19,455 nucleotides of DNA, from contig QALX01000007.1 of assembly GCA_003150485.1 (NCBI GenBank), positions 254,460 through 273,914 of the forward strand, in the 5' to 3' direction. Both the position numbers and the translations under genes were made by a program. The DNA is from Clostridiales bacterium (GTDB lineage Bacteria; Bacillota; Clostridia; Oscillospirales; Oscillospiraceae). Each line of letters starts with the position of its first letter. Position 1 is the first letter of the stretch. This document shows, piece by piece, positions 1 to 8,757 of this stretch. The notes beneath the pieces were generated by a model, which saw only the letters and a list, made by a program, of their open reading frames with translations, searched no databases and had not been told where the DNA came from.

Positions 1-45
1 AGTGACGGCCTTTTCTTATCCCGGAATGAAATTCCCCGGAAACGC

Positions 46-75
46 AAAAAGCGCCCAGTAGAAAATACTGAGCGC
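46..75 (-). terminator. Intrinsic terminator (minus strand)
   Basis: A 10-bp stem (arms 51-60 and 66-75, one G.U pair, GAAAA loop) is followed on the minus strand by five T (46-50 as A on plus). It would end transcription coming from the 103-252 region or reading through from rpsI. Confidence 0.7.
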
Positions 76-102
76 TTGGCGATTAGATTTATTCTCTTTT
101 GT

Positions 103-252
103 TCAAATTAGGTCAAATTCAGACAAACCGTTTTCACGAAAAAGGTCTCTTGGAGATGTATAAATAAACATCCCCTTGGCATCCCAAAATCGCGTCTCGG
201 TTGTCCTATTTTTTAACCCATAAGCCCTCTTTTTGGGGTGGTTGTCCACCAT
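103..252 (-). CDS. Doubtful small ORF, 49 codons, possibly a gene remnant
   Basis: ATG at 252 opens a 49-residue frame ending with TGA at 103, and a terminator (46-75) follows it. The C-terminal half reads like real protein (RFWDAKGMFIYTSP, then ENGLSEFDLI), but no Shine-Dalgarno sequence precedes the ATG and no good -10 box was found. The frame lies between two related repeats. The right-hand repeat, read on the minus strand, gives the similar peptide NGLTQFD in another frame that continues into the rpsI region. It is therefore at least as likely to be the decayed end of a duplicated coding fragment as a live gene. No function can be assigned. Confidence 0.22.
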   Translation of the reverse strand: MVDNHPKKRAYGLKNRTTETRFWDAKGMFIYTSPRDLFRENGLSEFDLI

Positions 253-308
253 TTAACCCATAGAAAACGGGTTAAAAGAGGCTTCGTTCTGTCAAATTGC
301 GTCAAACC
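112..308. repeat. Two pairs of imperfect direct repeats
   Basis: Pair A: 112-129 and 291-308 share 15 of 18 bases (GTCAAATT....CAAACC). A partial third copy of TCAAATT lies at 103-109. Pair B, nested inside: 199-222 and 240-262, both of the form GGTTGTCC, 6-7 variable bases, then TAACCCATA. The order A-B-B-A covers nearly all of the gap downstream of rpsI. Confidence 0.6.
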
Positions 309-319
309 ATTTGAAAAGG

Positions 320-354
320 AAAAACCCCGGAAACCGCGTAGTTCCGGGGTTTTT
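320..354 (-). terminator. rplM-rpsI terminator
   Basis: An inverted repeat of CCCCGGAA (325-332) and TTCCGGGG (342-349) is flanked by A and T runs. On the minus strand it lies about 20 nt after the rpsI stop codon and ends in TTTTT, so it is the expected end of the ribosomal protein operon. Confidence 0.85.
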
Positions 355-372
355 GACCACTTTTGATAAAGT

Positions 373-777
373 TTAGCGCTTGCTGAACTGCGGAGCGCGA
401 CGGGCAGCCTTGAGGCCATATTTTTTACGTTCTTTCATTCTCGGGTCGCGGGTAAGGTAACCGGCCTTCTTGAGGACAGGACGGAAGTCGGGGTTTACCT
501 GAAGCAGGGCACGGGAGATGCCGTGGCGCAGAGCGCCGGCCTGACCAGTGACGCCGCCGCCGGTGACGGTGGCGACGATGTCCACCTTCTCCACGGTCTC
601 GGTGAGGACCAGGGGCTGGCGGGTGATGAGCTTCAGGGTATCCAGGCCGAAGTAATCGTCAATATCGCGGCCATTGATGGTAATTTTACCGGTACCGCCT
701 TCGTACAGGCGCACCCGTGCGATGGAAGACTTACGGCGGCCAGTGCCATACAGGTAAGGTTTCTTGCTCTTATACAT
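373..777 (-). CDS. rpsI: 30S ribosomal protein S9
   Basis: 134 residues, the normal bacterial S9 length. S9 binds 16S rRNA in the head of the 30S subunit, and its basic C-terminal tail reaches the peptidyl-tRNA in the P site. The N-terminal YGTGRRKSSIARV segment, the central GGGVTGQAGALRHGI segment and the terminal APQFSKR tail are hallmarks of the family, and the last residues are the expected Lys-Arg. The start is set by a GGGAGG ribosome binding site in the 18-nt gap after rplM. It is the second gene of the rplM-rpsI operon, the conserved pairing in nearly all bacteria, and is followed by a terminator at 320-354. Confidence 0.98.
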   Translation of the reverse strand: MYKSKKPYLYGTGRRKSSIARVRLYEGGTGKITINGRDIDDYFGLDTLKLITRQPLVLTETVEKVDIVATVTGGGVTGQAGALRHGISRALLQVNPDFRPVLKKAGYLTRDPRMKERKKYGLKAARRAPQFSKR

Positions 778-795
778 GGTTCATTTCCCTCCCTA

Positions 796-1221
796 TTATT
801 CGACGACGACGGGCTTCTGAGCAGCGTGACCGTGCTCGGAACCGCGGTAGACGCGCAGGCGGGTCAGAGCGTCCGCACCCAGGCTGTTCTTGGGCAGCAT
901 GCCCTTGACGGCCTGCTTGACAGCGAACTCAGGGCGCTTCTGCATGAGGGTGCCGTAAGAGATCTCCTTCAAACCGCCGGTCCAGCCGGAATGGTGGCGA
1001 TAGAATTTCTGAGTGGCTTTGTTGCCGGTGAGCACAGCCTTTTCCGCGTTGATGACGATGACGAAGTCGCCGCAGTCAACGTGGGGGGTGAACTCGGGCT
1101 TGGTTTTGCCGCGCAGCAGGTCAGCGGCGGCAACAGCGGTCTTGCCCAGGGGCTTGCCCGCCGCATCCAGGACGTACCATTTCCGTTCCAGGTCGCCCTT
1201 TTTTGCCATATAAGTGGACAT
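796..1221 (-). CDS. rplM: 50S ribosomal protein L13
   Basis: 141 residues, typical for bacterial L13, an early-assembly protein of the 50S subunit that binds 23S rRNA. Family features: KWYVLDAAGKPLGK near the start, HVDCGDFVIVINAEK in the middle, and the KGMLPKNSLGADALTRLRVY block followed by HGHAAQKP at the C-terminus. The frame runs open upstream to 1317, but the ATG at 1221 is chosen because a GGAGG sequence lies at proper spacing and the protein then starts where the family does. The upstream extension would run into the mapped promoter leader. First gene of the operon with rpsI, 18 nt apart. Confidence 0.97.
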   Translation of the reverse strand: MSTYMAKKGDLERKWYVLDAAGKPLGKTAVAAADLLRGKTKPEFTPHVDCGDFVIVINAEKAVLTGNKATQKFYRHHSGWTGGLKEISYGTLMQKRPEFAVKQAVKGMLPKNSLGADALTRLRVYRGSEHGHAAQKPVVVE

Positions 1222-1316
1222 ATTGAAACCTCCATTGTTCTTGTGAAACAAATCAATTAAACAAAAATACACGCTGGTTTTGCGGGCAAAAGTGCCGAAA
1301 AACGCAAAACACAGCA
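1222..1316 (-). promoter_or_regulatory. rplM leader, candidate L13 autoregulatory element
   Basis: The transcript from the promoter below has about 95 nt of untranslated leader. Soon after the expected start it contains TTTTGCG and CGCAAAA arms flanking an 18-nt loop region, able to form a hairpin. L13 leaders with a comparable role are known in Bacillota. Assignment to that family rests on position and the hairpin only. Confidence 0.4.
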
Positions 1317-1322
1317 TGTATA

Positions 1323-1351
1323 GTTATAGCACAGGGTCCGGCCCCTGTCAA
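1323..1351 (-). promoter_or_regulatory. Sigma-A promoter of rplM-rpsI
   Basis: On the minus strand a perfect -35 box TTGACA (1346-1351) and a -10 box TATAAC (1323-1328) are separated by exactly 17 bp. They lie about 100 nt upstream of the rplM ATG. Confidence 0.85.
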
Positions 1352-1387
1352 CCGATTTTTTTGATTTTCCAATTTATCATTTTCATA

Positions 1388-1448
1388 TCTCTTGTTTTCT
1401 TTTCTTTTCTCTTCCATTCTCTTGTTTTCTAGATTTCATTTTTCATTT
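1388..1448. repeat. Pyrimidine-rich tract with a 13-bp direct repeat
   Basis: The gap between bofA and the rplM promoter is almost pure C/T on plus. TCTCTTGTTTTCT occurs exactly at 1388-1400 and 1418-1430, 30 bp apart. No intrinsic terminator for bofA is visible here, so bofA transcripts may run on toward rplM. Confidence 0.5.
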
Positions 1449-1718
1449 TCAACCGCCACGAACCAGCCAGTTCAGCATCATCAGCAGCCCCAATCCCGGT
1501 GCTCCCAGCACCCCCAATACCAGGGCGTTGCTCAGGTTGACCCCCAGATTCAGGCCGATGACTCCGCCCACACAGGACAGGGCCGCGAGAACCCCGGCCC
1601 CCACCGCTGTGCGCAGCGCCAGCTTGACCACCGCCGCTACCGCGCGGCGCAGCAGCACCAGCAGCAGCAGCCCGCCGAACACGCCCAGCCCCCAGAGCAC
1701 CTGGGTTTCCGTACTCAT
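1449..1718 (-). CDS. bofA: BofA-family pro-sigma-K processing inhibitor
   Basis: 89 residues, nearly all hydrophobic, fitting the short integral membrane BofA family. In Bacillus, BofA sits in the outer forespore membrane with SpoIVFA and holds the protease SpoIVFB inactive until engulfment is complete, so that pro-sigma-K is processed on time. Two to three membrane segments are visible (about 8-40 and 45-85), and the C-terminal part LNLGVNLSNALVLGVLGAPG matches the conserved family block. The ATG lies 2 nt after the stop codon of the DUF2508 gene, with GGAGGC inside that gene as ribosome binding site, so the two are translationally coupled. The same pair occurs in Bacillus (yaaL-bofA). Whether the sigma-K checkpoint works the same way here cannot be read from the sequence. 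Confidence 0.85.
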   Translation of the reverse strand: MSTETQVLWGLGVFGGLLLLVLLRRAVAAVVKLALRTAVGAGVLAALSCVGGVIGLNLGVNLSNALVLGVLGAPGLGLLMMLNWLVRGG

Positions 1719-1720
1719 GT

Positions 1721-1963
1721 TCAGCCGCCTCCCAGGGCCTTCACCCGGCGCAGCAGGTAGGTATACCGGGCCTGGAGGGATTTGATCTCAAAAACGGAGG
1801 ACTCGATCAGATCGGGATCCTCCACCGTGTCAAACTGGAGATAGGCCTGCTGCATCTGCACCCGGGTGCGCTCCAGCCCGTCCATCAGTTCCAGCCGCTC
1901 GGAATCCTCCTGACTGGCCACCTCCTTTTTCAGCCCCAGGGCTCGCATCACCAGATCCGTCAT
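1721..1963 (-). CDS. yaaL: DUF2508 (YaaL-like) protein
   Basis: 80 residues, soluble, highly charged and probably all alpha-helical. Segments such as ELMDGLERTRVQMQQAYLQF and SLQARYTYLLRRVKAL show the heptad-like pattern of the small DUF2508/YaaL family, whose function is unknown. The frame stays open to 2038, but ATG at 1963 is preferred because AGGAGG lies 8 nt upstream and the shorter protein matches family length. It directly precedes bofA, as in Bacillus, where recR comes before yaaL. recR is not present upstream here. No convincing promoter was found between 1964 and 2040. Confidence 0.82.
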   Translation of the reverse strand: MTDLVMRALGLKKEVASQEDSERLELMDGLERTRVQMQQAYLQFDTVEDPDLIESSVFEIKSLQARYTYLLRRVKALGGG

Positions 1964-2039
1964 TGGACCGCCTCCTTTCCTGCTTTCAGTATATCTGCTT
2001 GTCTGGGCAATTATTCCAACAAATCCACCAACCGCCAAT

Positions 2040-2500
2040 TTTAAACGTCACTTTTTTCCAGCTCCATGCCGCCGCATATTTCTTCCCGCCTCGGCCATAC
2101 TAGGCTCAGACAGCGCAGCGACGGGCTTCGCTCTTATCAGACCGGTATCTCAAAGCGCTCTTTGGGGTGGAAGGTCAGGGTGAATCCCGTGAACGGGCTG
2201 GCGGCAACAGCACTTTTTCTGTCCGCCGCCCCTCCCGCTCTCCACGCGCCTGTCTGAAGATAGGGACGCGCGGCACCGACTGATCTCCGGCGCCGTGCGT
2301 CCCAGGGGAATGTGGCCGATCCCCACATTCCAGGCGGTCCTGTTTTTTAGATGGTCCGGAGCCTGTGAAAGGCGCCACGTTGTGATTCGGCCGGGACCGA
2401 GTTCTTCTGAAGAGCCTTGAGGGAACCGCTGCCCAAAGCGTACTTTTATTGTTTTGGGAACCGCTCTTCCCTTGAGGCCCTTCTTTTTGTCATTTTTCGA
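2040..2500. other. Gene-free region with strong hairpins
   Basis: No convincing gene in about 460 bp. It contains a 12-bp stem with one G.U pair (arms 2263-2274 and 2292-2303), a perfect 9-bp stem with a 7-nt loop (2307-2315 and 2323-2331), and a 12-bp stem with two G.U pairs (2414-2425 and 2467-2478). GGGAACCGCT occurs exactly at 2421-2430 and 2456-2465. On the minus strand one frame ends with a protein-like tail, PFTGFTLTFHPKERFEIPV (stop near 2137), without a recognisable N-terminus or ribosome binding site. Possible readings are a structured RNA, a dispersed intergenic repeat or the remnant of a gene. It does not match the RNase P RNA, tmRNA or SRP RNA core motifs. Confidence 0.5.
2414..2492 (+). 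terminator. Terminator-like hairpin (plus strand)
   Basis: A 12-bp outer stem GCCTTGAGGGAA/TTCCCTTGAGGC (two G.U pairs) encloses an inner CCCAAA/TTTGGG stem. It is followed by CCTTCTTTTT. The U-rich side is on plus, although no plus-strand gene is seen upstream. This points either to an unannotated plus-strand RNA or to insulation of the folT promoter. Confidence 0.45.
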
Positions 2501-2507
2501 TTTTCTC

Positions 2508-2535
2508 TTGCAATGTCGTGACAAGGGACTATAAT
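2508..2535 (+). promoter_or_regulatory. Promoter of folT-folC
   Basis: -35 TTGCAA (2508-2513), 16-bp spacer, and a perfect -10 TATAAT (2530-2535). Transcription would start near 2542, about a dozen bases before the THF riboswitch. Confidence 0.75.
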
Positions 2536-2553
2536 AAAGGGTAACAATTCATT

Positions 2554-2752
2554 GGCAGAGTAGGCGTGCGCGTGTGGGCGGCGTCCTCCGGCATCCCCGG
2601 AGGCGCCGCATCAGTACCGGTGAGACGGGGAGTTGTTCACCGGGTGAAAGGAATTTTCCGGCAGTGCGTGCGCCGCATCCCGCTGCCGCATAGCAATGAG
2701 GAAACGGGATGCCTGCTGGCGCGCTCTATTCGGGTGCGCCCGGGCATCCCGT
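2554..2752 (+). promoter_or_regulatory. THF (tetrahydrofolate) riboswitch with expression platform
   Basis: P1 is GGCAG (2554-2558) with CTGCC (2683-2687), followed by the conserved GAGTAG. P2 is an 11-bp helix (2563-2573 with 2664-2674, four G.U pairs). A GC-rich P3 hairpin follows near 2579-2610. The conserved GGTGAA lies near 2643 and GCATCC precedes the P1 closing strand. These match the known THF aptamer. Downstream, CGGGATGC (2705-2712) can pair either with GCATCCCG of the aptamer (2675-2682) or with GCATCCCG at 2744-2751, giving mutually exclusive folds. Position just before a folate transporter gene supports the call. Confidence 0.85.
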
Positions 2753-2811
2753 CCTGTTTCCCCCTTACTAATGCGGCATTCTGTCGCATGAACAAAAAGG
2801 AGGAATTTCCC

Positions 2812-3339
2812 ATGAAAAACCGTACCACCCGCACCCTCGTTTCCTTGGCCCTGCTGTGCGCTATGGAGATTGTCCTGGCCCGCTTCTGCGTGATCTGGAT
2901 CACCAACAGCATCAAAATCACCTTTGAGGCCATTCCCATCCTGCTGGCCGGTCTGCTCTTCGGGCCGGTGGCCGGCGCCTTGGTGGGCGCCGCCTCGGAC
3001 ATTCTGGGAGCCGCTTTCCTGTCCGGACTAGGCTGGATGCCCGTCCTCACCGTGACCCCCCTGCTGCTGGGGCTGCTGCCGGGACTGCTCCGGCCCTTCC
3101 TGCTGAAAAAAACCACCCTGCCCCGCTTCTTTGCCGTCACCATCCCCGGCTTTATCCTGGGCAGCATGATCTGGACCACCTGCTGGCTCAGCGCCCTGTA
3201 CGGCACCCCCCTGCCCGCTCTGCTGGCGGTGCGGGTCCCCCTGTACTGCGTCATCGGGATTCTAGACACCCTGGTGGTCTACCTGCTGTACCGGAGCGGC
3301 GCCTTCCAGCGCACGGGACTCTGGCCATCCCAAATTTGA
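2812..3339 (+). CDS. folT: Folate ECF transporter S component
   Basis: 175 residues, membrane protein. It is the substrate-binding S component of an energy-coupling factor importer and captures folate at the cytoplasmic membrane. The shared EcfA/A'/T module is not in the window. About six hydrophobic segments are seen. The region ITNSIKITFEAIPILLAGLL followed by FGPVAGALVGAASDILG is the typical pattern of the FolT/S-component family (residues about 35-70). ATG at 2812 is chosen over earlier in-frame codons because GGAGG lies about 9 nt upstream and the upstream frame is riboswitch RNA. folC follows 19 nt later, so import and intracellular trapping of folate are co-regulated. Other S-component specificities are less likely given the THF riboswitch and folC. 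Confidence 0.9.
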   Translation: MKNRTTRTLVSLALLCAMEIVLARFCVIWITNSIKITFEAIPILLAGLLFGPVAGALVGAASDILGAAFLSGLGWMPVLTVTPLLLGLLPGLLRPFLLKKTTLPRFFAVTIPGFILGSMIWTTCWLSALYGTPLPALLAVRVPLYCVIGILDTLVVYLLYRSGAFQRTGLWPSQI

Positions 3340-3358
3340 GAGAAAGAAGACGACCTCT

Positions 3359-4636
<1,278 letters not shown>

Positions 4637-4758
4637 AACAATTGTTTGTTGTGAGGGAAGACTTGCTGCGCCAACTGATTCTCCACAACTTCGTGTCGCG
4701 GGAAAAGCACGGAAAACAGCGCCCGCGTTGGGTGCAGAGCCGAAAAATTAGCAATCGG

Positions 4759-4792
4759 AATCCCTGTCTGATATTCAGGCAGGGATTTTTTT
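4759..4792 (+). terminator. folT-folC terminator
   Basis: A stem of AATCCCTG.CTGA with TCAG.CAGGGATT is followed by seven T. It lies about 120 nt after folC. Nothing else is recognised between the folC stop and this hairpin. Confidence 0.9.
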
Positions 4793-4841
4793 CATCGTAT
4801 GATTTCAGCGAAATTCACAGACAGTTTACAGGTAGAACCTA

Positions 4842-4870
4842 TTGACAACGGGCAGAGCAGGTGCTATATT
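4842..4870 (+). promoter_or_regulatory. Sigma-A promoter of the hrcA operon
   Basis: TTGACA (4842-4847), 17-bp spacer, TATATT (4865-4870). Near-consensus vegetative promoter directly followed by the CIRCE operator. Confidence 0.9.
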
Positions 4871-4874
4871 AGCT

Positions 4875-4901
4875 TTAGCACTCAGAGAGATGGAGTGCCA
4901 G
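4875..4901 (+). promoter_or_regulatory. CIRCE operator (HrcA binding site)
   Basis: The left arm TTAGCACTC (4875-4883) is perfect, the spacer is 9 nt, and the right arm GAGTGCCAG (4893-4901) matches 7 of 9 consensus bases (GAGTGCTAA). It covers the expected start of transcription, where HrcA would block RNA polymerase. Confidence 0.92.
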
Positions 4902-4934
4902 CTCACAGACAGGAAAGGATCAGGTGACCGGAGC

Positions 4935-6068
4935 ATGGACATGACCGAGCGCAGAAGGAAAATTCTTCGCGCAGTGGTGGAACATTATATCGAAACCGCC
5001 GAGCCGGTGGGTTCCAAGGTCATTGCCCAGCTGGCGCGCCTGGACTGCAGTTCCGCCACCATCCGCAACGAGATGGCAACGCTGGAGAAAATGGGCTACC
5101 TGGAGCAGCCCCACACCTCCGCCGGACGGGTTCCCTCCCCTCTGGGCTACCGCTTTTACGTCAACGAACTGATGGAGGAGCACAAGCTCTCCCTTCAGGA
5201 AACCGAGCGGATCAATCAGGCCATGCATCTGAAGATGCGGGAGCTGGACCGGGTCATCGACCAGGCGGGAAAACTGGTGAGTCAATTCACCAACTATCCC
5301 TCCTTCGCTCTGACCGCCGGACGGGACCGGATTTTTATCACCCGGTTCGACCTGCTGATGGTGAGCCAGAACAGCTTTATCGCTGTGGCTATGACCAACA
5401 CCAACGTGGTGAAGAATAAGCTGATCCACCTGCCCAGCGACATCACCGAGCCCCAGCTTCAGCTTCTCAACGCCCTGCTGAACACCTCGTTCACCGGCAA
5501 GGCCCTCAACGAGCTGACCCCCGACCTGATGCAGGTGGCGGAGAAAGCCGCCGGCAGTTCCTACGGGCTGATCTCCCTGGTGGTGTCCTTCGCTATGGAG
5601 GTCCTGGACGACCTGGAGCACAGCAGTATCCACACCGCCGGTGTGAGCCACCTGCTGGACCATCCGGAGTATCAGGATGTGGACAAGGCCCACAAGCTGC
5701 TGACCTACCTGTCCGACGACCCCAACCTGGCCCATCTCACCGAACCCCTGATCGGGGACGATGAGAACACCAAGGTGCTCATCGGACCGGAAAACGTAGC
5801 CGAGGAGCTCAAGGACACCAGCGTGGTCCTGGCCAGCTACGACATCGGCGACGGGATGAAGGGCGTGATCGGCGTGGTGGGTCCCACCCGGATGGATTAC
5901 GCCAAGGTGACGGCAAAGCTGTCCTACCTGGCGGATAACCTGGGCAAGCTGTTCAACGGCATGGGGGGCAACTCTCTGGCCCCTCCGCCCCAGCAAAAGG
6001 CGTTGGGTCCCAGCTCCGCCGGCGATCCCAAACAACCAGACGACGACTCCAGCAATCAAGGAGGCTGA
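4935..6068 (+). CDS. hrcA: Heat-inducible transcription repressor HrcA
   Basis: 377 residues. HrcA represses its own operon by binding CIRCE as a dimer, and is kept active by GroEL in well-studied Bacillota. The N-terminal winged helix is clear: ERRRKILRAVVEHYIETAEP, VGSKVIA, SSATIRNEMATLEKMGYLEQ, then PHTSAGRVPSPLGYRFYV (residues about 3-80), all highly conserved. The GAF-like core follows and ends near VTAKLSYLADNLGKLF. After that comes a loose tail rich in Pro, Gln and Asp (about 30 residues) that most family members lack. The start is uncertain by two codons: ATG 4935, or ATG 4941, which has GGAG at better spacing. grpE starts 5 nt after the stop, with its AGGAGG inside hrcA. Confidence 0.96.
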   Translation: MDMTERRRKILRAVVEHYIETAEPVGSKVIAQLARLDCSSATIRNEMATLEKMGYLEQPHTSAGRVPSPLGYRFYVNELMEEHKLSLQETERINQAMHLKMRELDRVIDQAGKLVSQFTNYPSFALTAGRDRIFITRFDLLMVSQNSFIAVAMTNTNVVKNKLIHLPSDITEPQLQLLNALLNTSFTGKALNELTPDLMQVAEKAAGSSYGLISLVVSFAMEVLDDLEHSSIHTAGVSHLLDHPEYQDVDKAHKLLTYLSDDPNLAHLTEPLIGDDENTKVLIGPENVAEELKDTSVVLASYDIGDGMKGVIGVVGPTRMDYAKVTAKLSYLADNLGKLFNGMGGNSLAPPPQQKALGPSSAGDPKQPDDDSSNQGG

Positions 6069-6073
6069 CATAA

Positions 6074-6670
6074 ATGGCAAACAACGAAAACACCAAAGAG
6101 CAGGATATTCTGAAGGAGACCCAGGAGGCGGAGCAACCCGCTCCCGAGGAAACCGCGGCCCCGGAAGACGCTGCCGCTCCGACCGAGGAGCCCGTTGGGG
6201 AGGAGCCGGCACAGGAGCCGGATAAAACCGCCGCCGCCCTGGAACGGGCAAAGAAGGCCCTGGCCGCGCAGGAGGAATCCTATCTCCGGCTGGCCGCTGA
6301 GTACGACAACTTCCGCCGCCGGACCACCAAGGAGAAATCCGAGGCCTACGCCAATGCCAAGGCGGACGCTGCCTTGAAGTTCCTGCCGGTGTACGACAAC
6401 CTGGAGCGGGCAATTCAGCAGGGCACTCAGGACGAAGCCTTCCTCAAGGGCGTGGAAATGACCATGACCCAGCTGCTGGAAGTGCTGGAGAGCCTGGACA
6501 TCCGGCCCATTGAGGCAGTGGGAAAACCCTTCGACCCCAATCTTCACAACGCAGTGATGCACGTCGACGATGAGAACTTCGGCGAGAATGTAGTGGCCGC
6601 CTGCTTCCAGACCGGCTTCACCATGGGTGAAAAGGTGATCCGCTTCTCCATGGTCCAGGTGGCAAATTAA
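6074..6670 (+). CDS. grpE: Nucleotide exchange factor GrpE
   Basis: 198 residues. GrpE is a homodimeric cochaperone that drives ADP release from DnaK. The first about 55 residues are acidic and rich in Glu, Pro and Ala and are probably disordered. A long coiled-coil helix follows (about 55-110) with YLRLAAEYDNFRRRTTKE, the family signature. The C-terminal beta domain includes KPFDPNLHNAVMH and ends VIRFSMVQVAN, both typical. AGGAGG at 6059-6064 overlaps the end of hrcA, so translation is coupled. 96 nt separate it from dnaK. Confidence 0.97.
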   Translation: MANNENTKEQDILKETQEAEQPAPEETAAPEDAAAPTEEPVGEEPAQEPDKTAAALERAKKALAAQEESYLRLAAEYDNFRRRTTKEKSEAYANAKADAALKFLPVYDNLERAIQQGTQDEAFLKGVEMTMTQLLEVLESLDIRPIEAVGKPFDPNLHNAVMHVDDENFGENVVAACFQTGFTMGEKVIRFSMVQVAN

Positions 6671-6766
6671 ATTCGGGTACAACAGGCGCAGCCCCGGGCC
6701 GCCCTGATGTATGATAACGATCACTTTGTTAACAATTATCTTTATATATAGCAGGAGGATTTCATT

Positions 6767-8602
<1,836 letters not shown>

Positions 8603-8646
8603 TCCCCTCGGTTCCGATCAAAATAAGCAGATATCTGCCCGCAGCG

Positions 8647-8742
8647 GGGCCGCCCAACCGGCGGCCCATTGCGGCATTTTCCGGGCGGCCGGTTTCGCTG
8701 CCCACTGCGATTACCGGAGCAGAAGAAGACAGCTCTGCTCCG
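8647..8742 (+). promoter_or_regulatory. Two hairpins between dnaK and dnaJ
   Basis: The first is a perfect 8-bp GC stem (GGGCCGCC 8647-8654, GGCGGCCC 8660-8667, 5-nt loop). The second is a perfect 9-bp stem (8715-8723 and 8734-8742) ending about 5 nt before the AAGGTGA ribosome binding site of dnaJ. Neither has a U-run, so they are more likely mRNA processing or stability elements than a full terminator. Confidence 0.5.
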
Positions 8743-8757
8743 TAAGAAGGTGAATTT

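Noticed and set aside
523..1260. 245-codon plus-strand frame opposite rpsI-rplM
   Set aside because: Antisense to two certain ribosomal protein genes.
2255..2303. Possible T-box leader on minus (GGTGCCGCGCGTCCC)
   Set aside because: Only a partial match to the T-box sequence, no specifier stem, no U-run after the hairpin and no tRNA synthetase or amino-acid gene downstream.
2150..2524. 124-codon minus frame upstream of yaaL
   Set aside because: No ribosome binding site, biased composition, and it overlaps strong hairpins and the folT promoter; treated as part of the unassigned region.
4920..6413. 497-codon open frame on minus across hrcA-grpE
   Set aside because: Antisense to hrcA and grpE, no family resemblance, explained by codon bias.
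6671..6766. Second promoter directly before dnaK
   Set aside because: AT-rich with TTGTTA and TATATA, but the spacing is only 13 bp and no second CIRCE is present.
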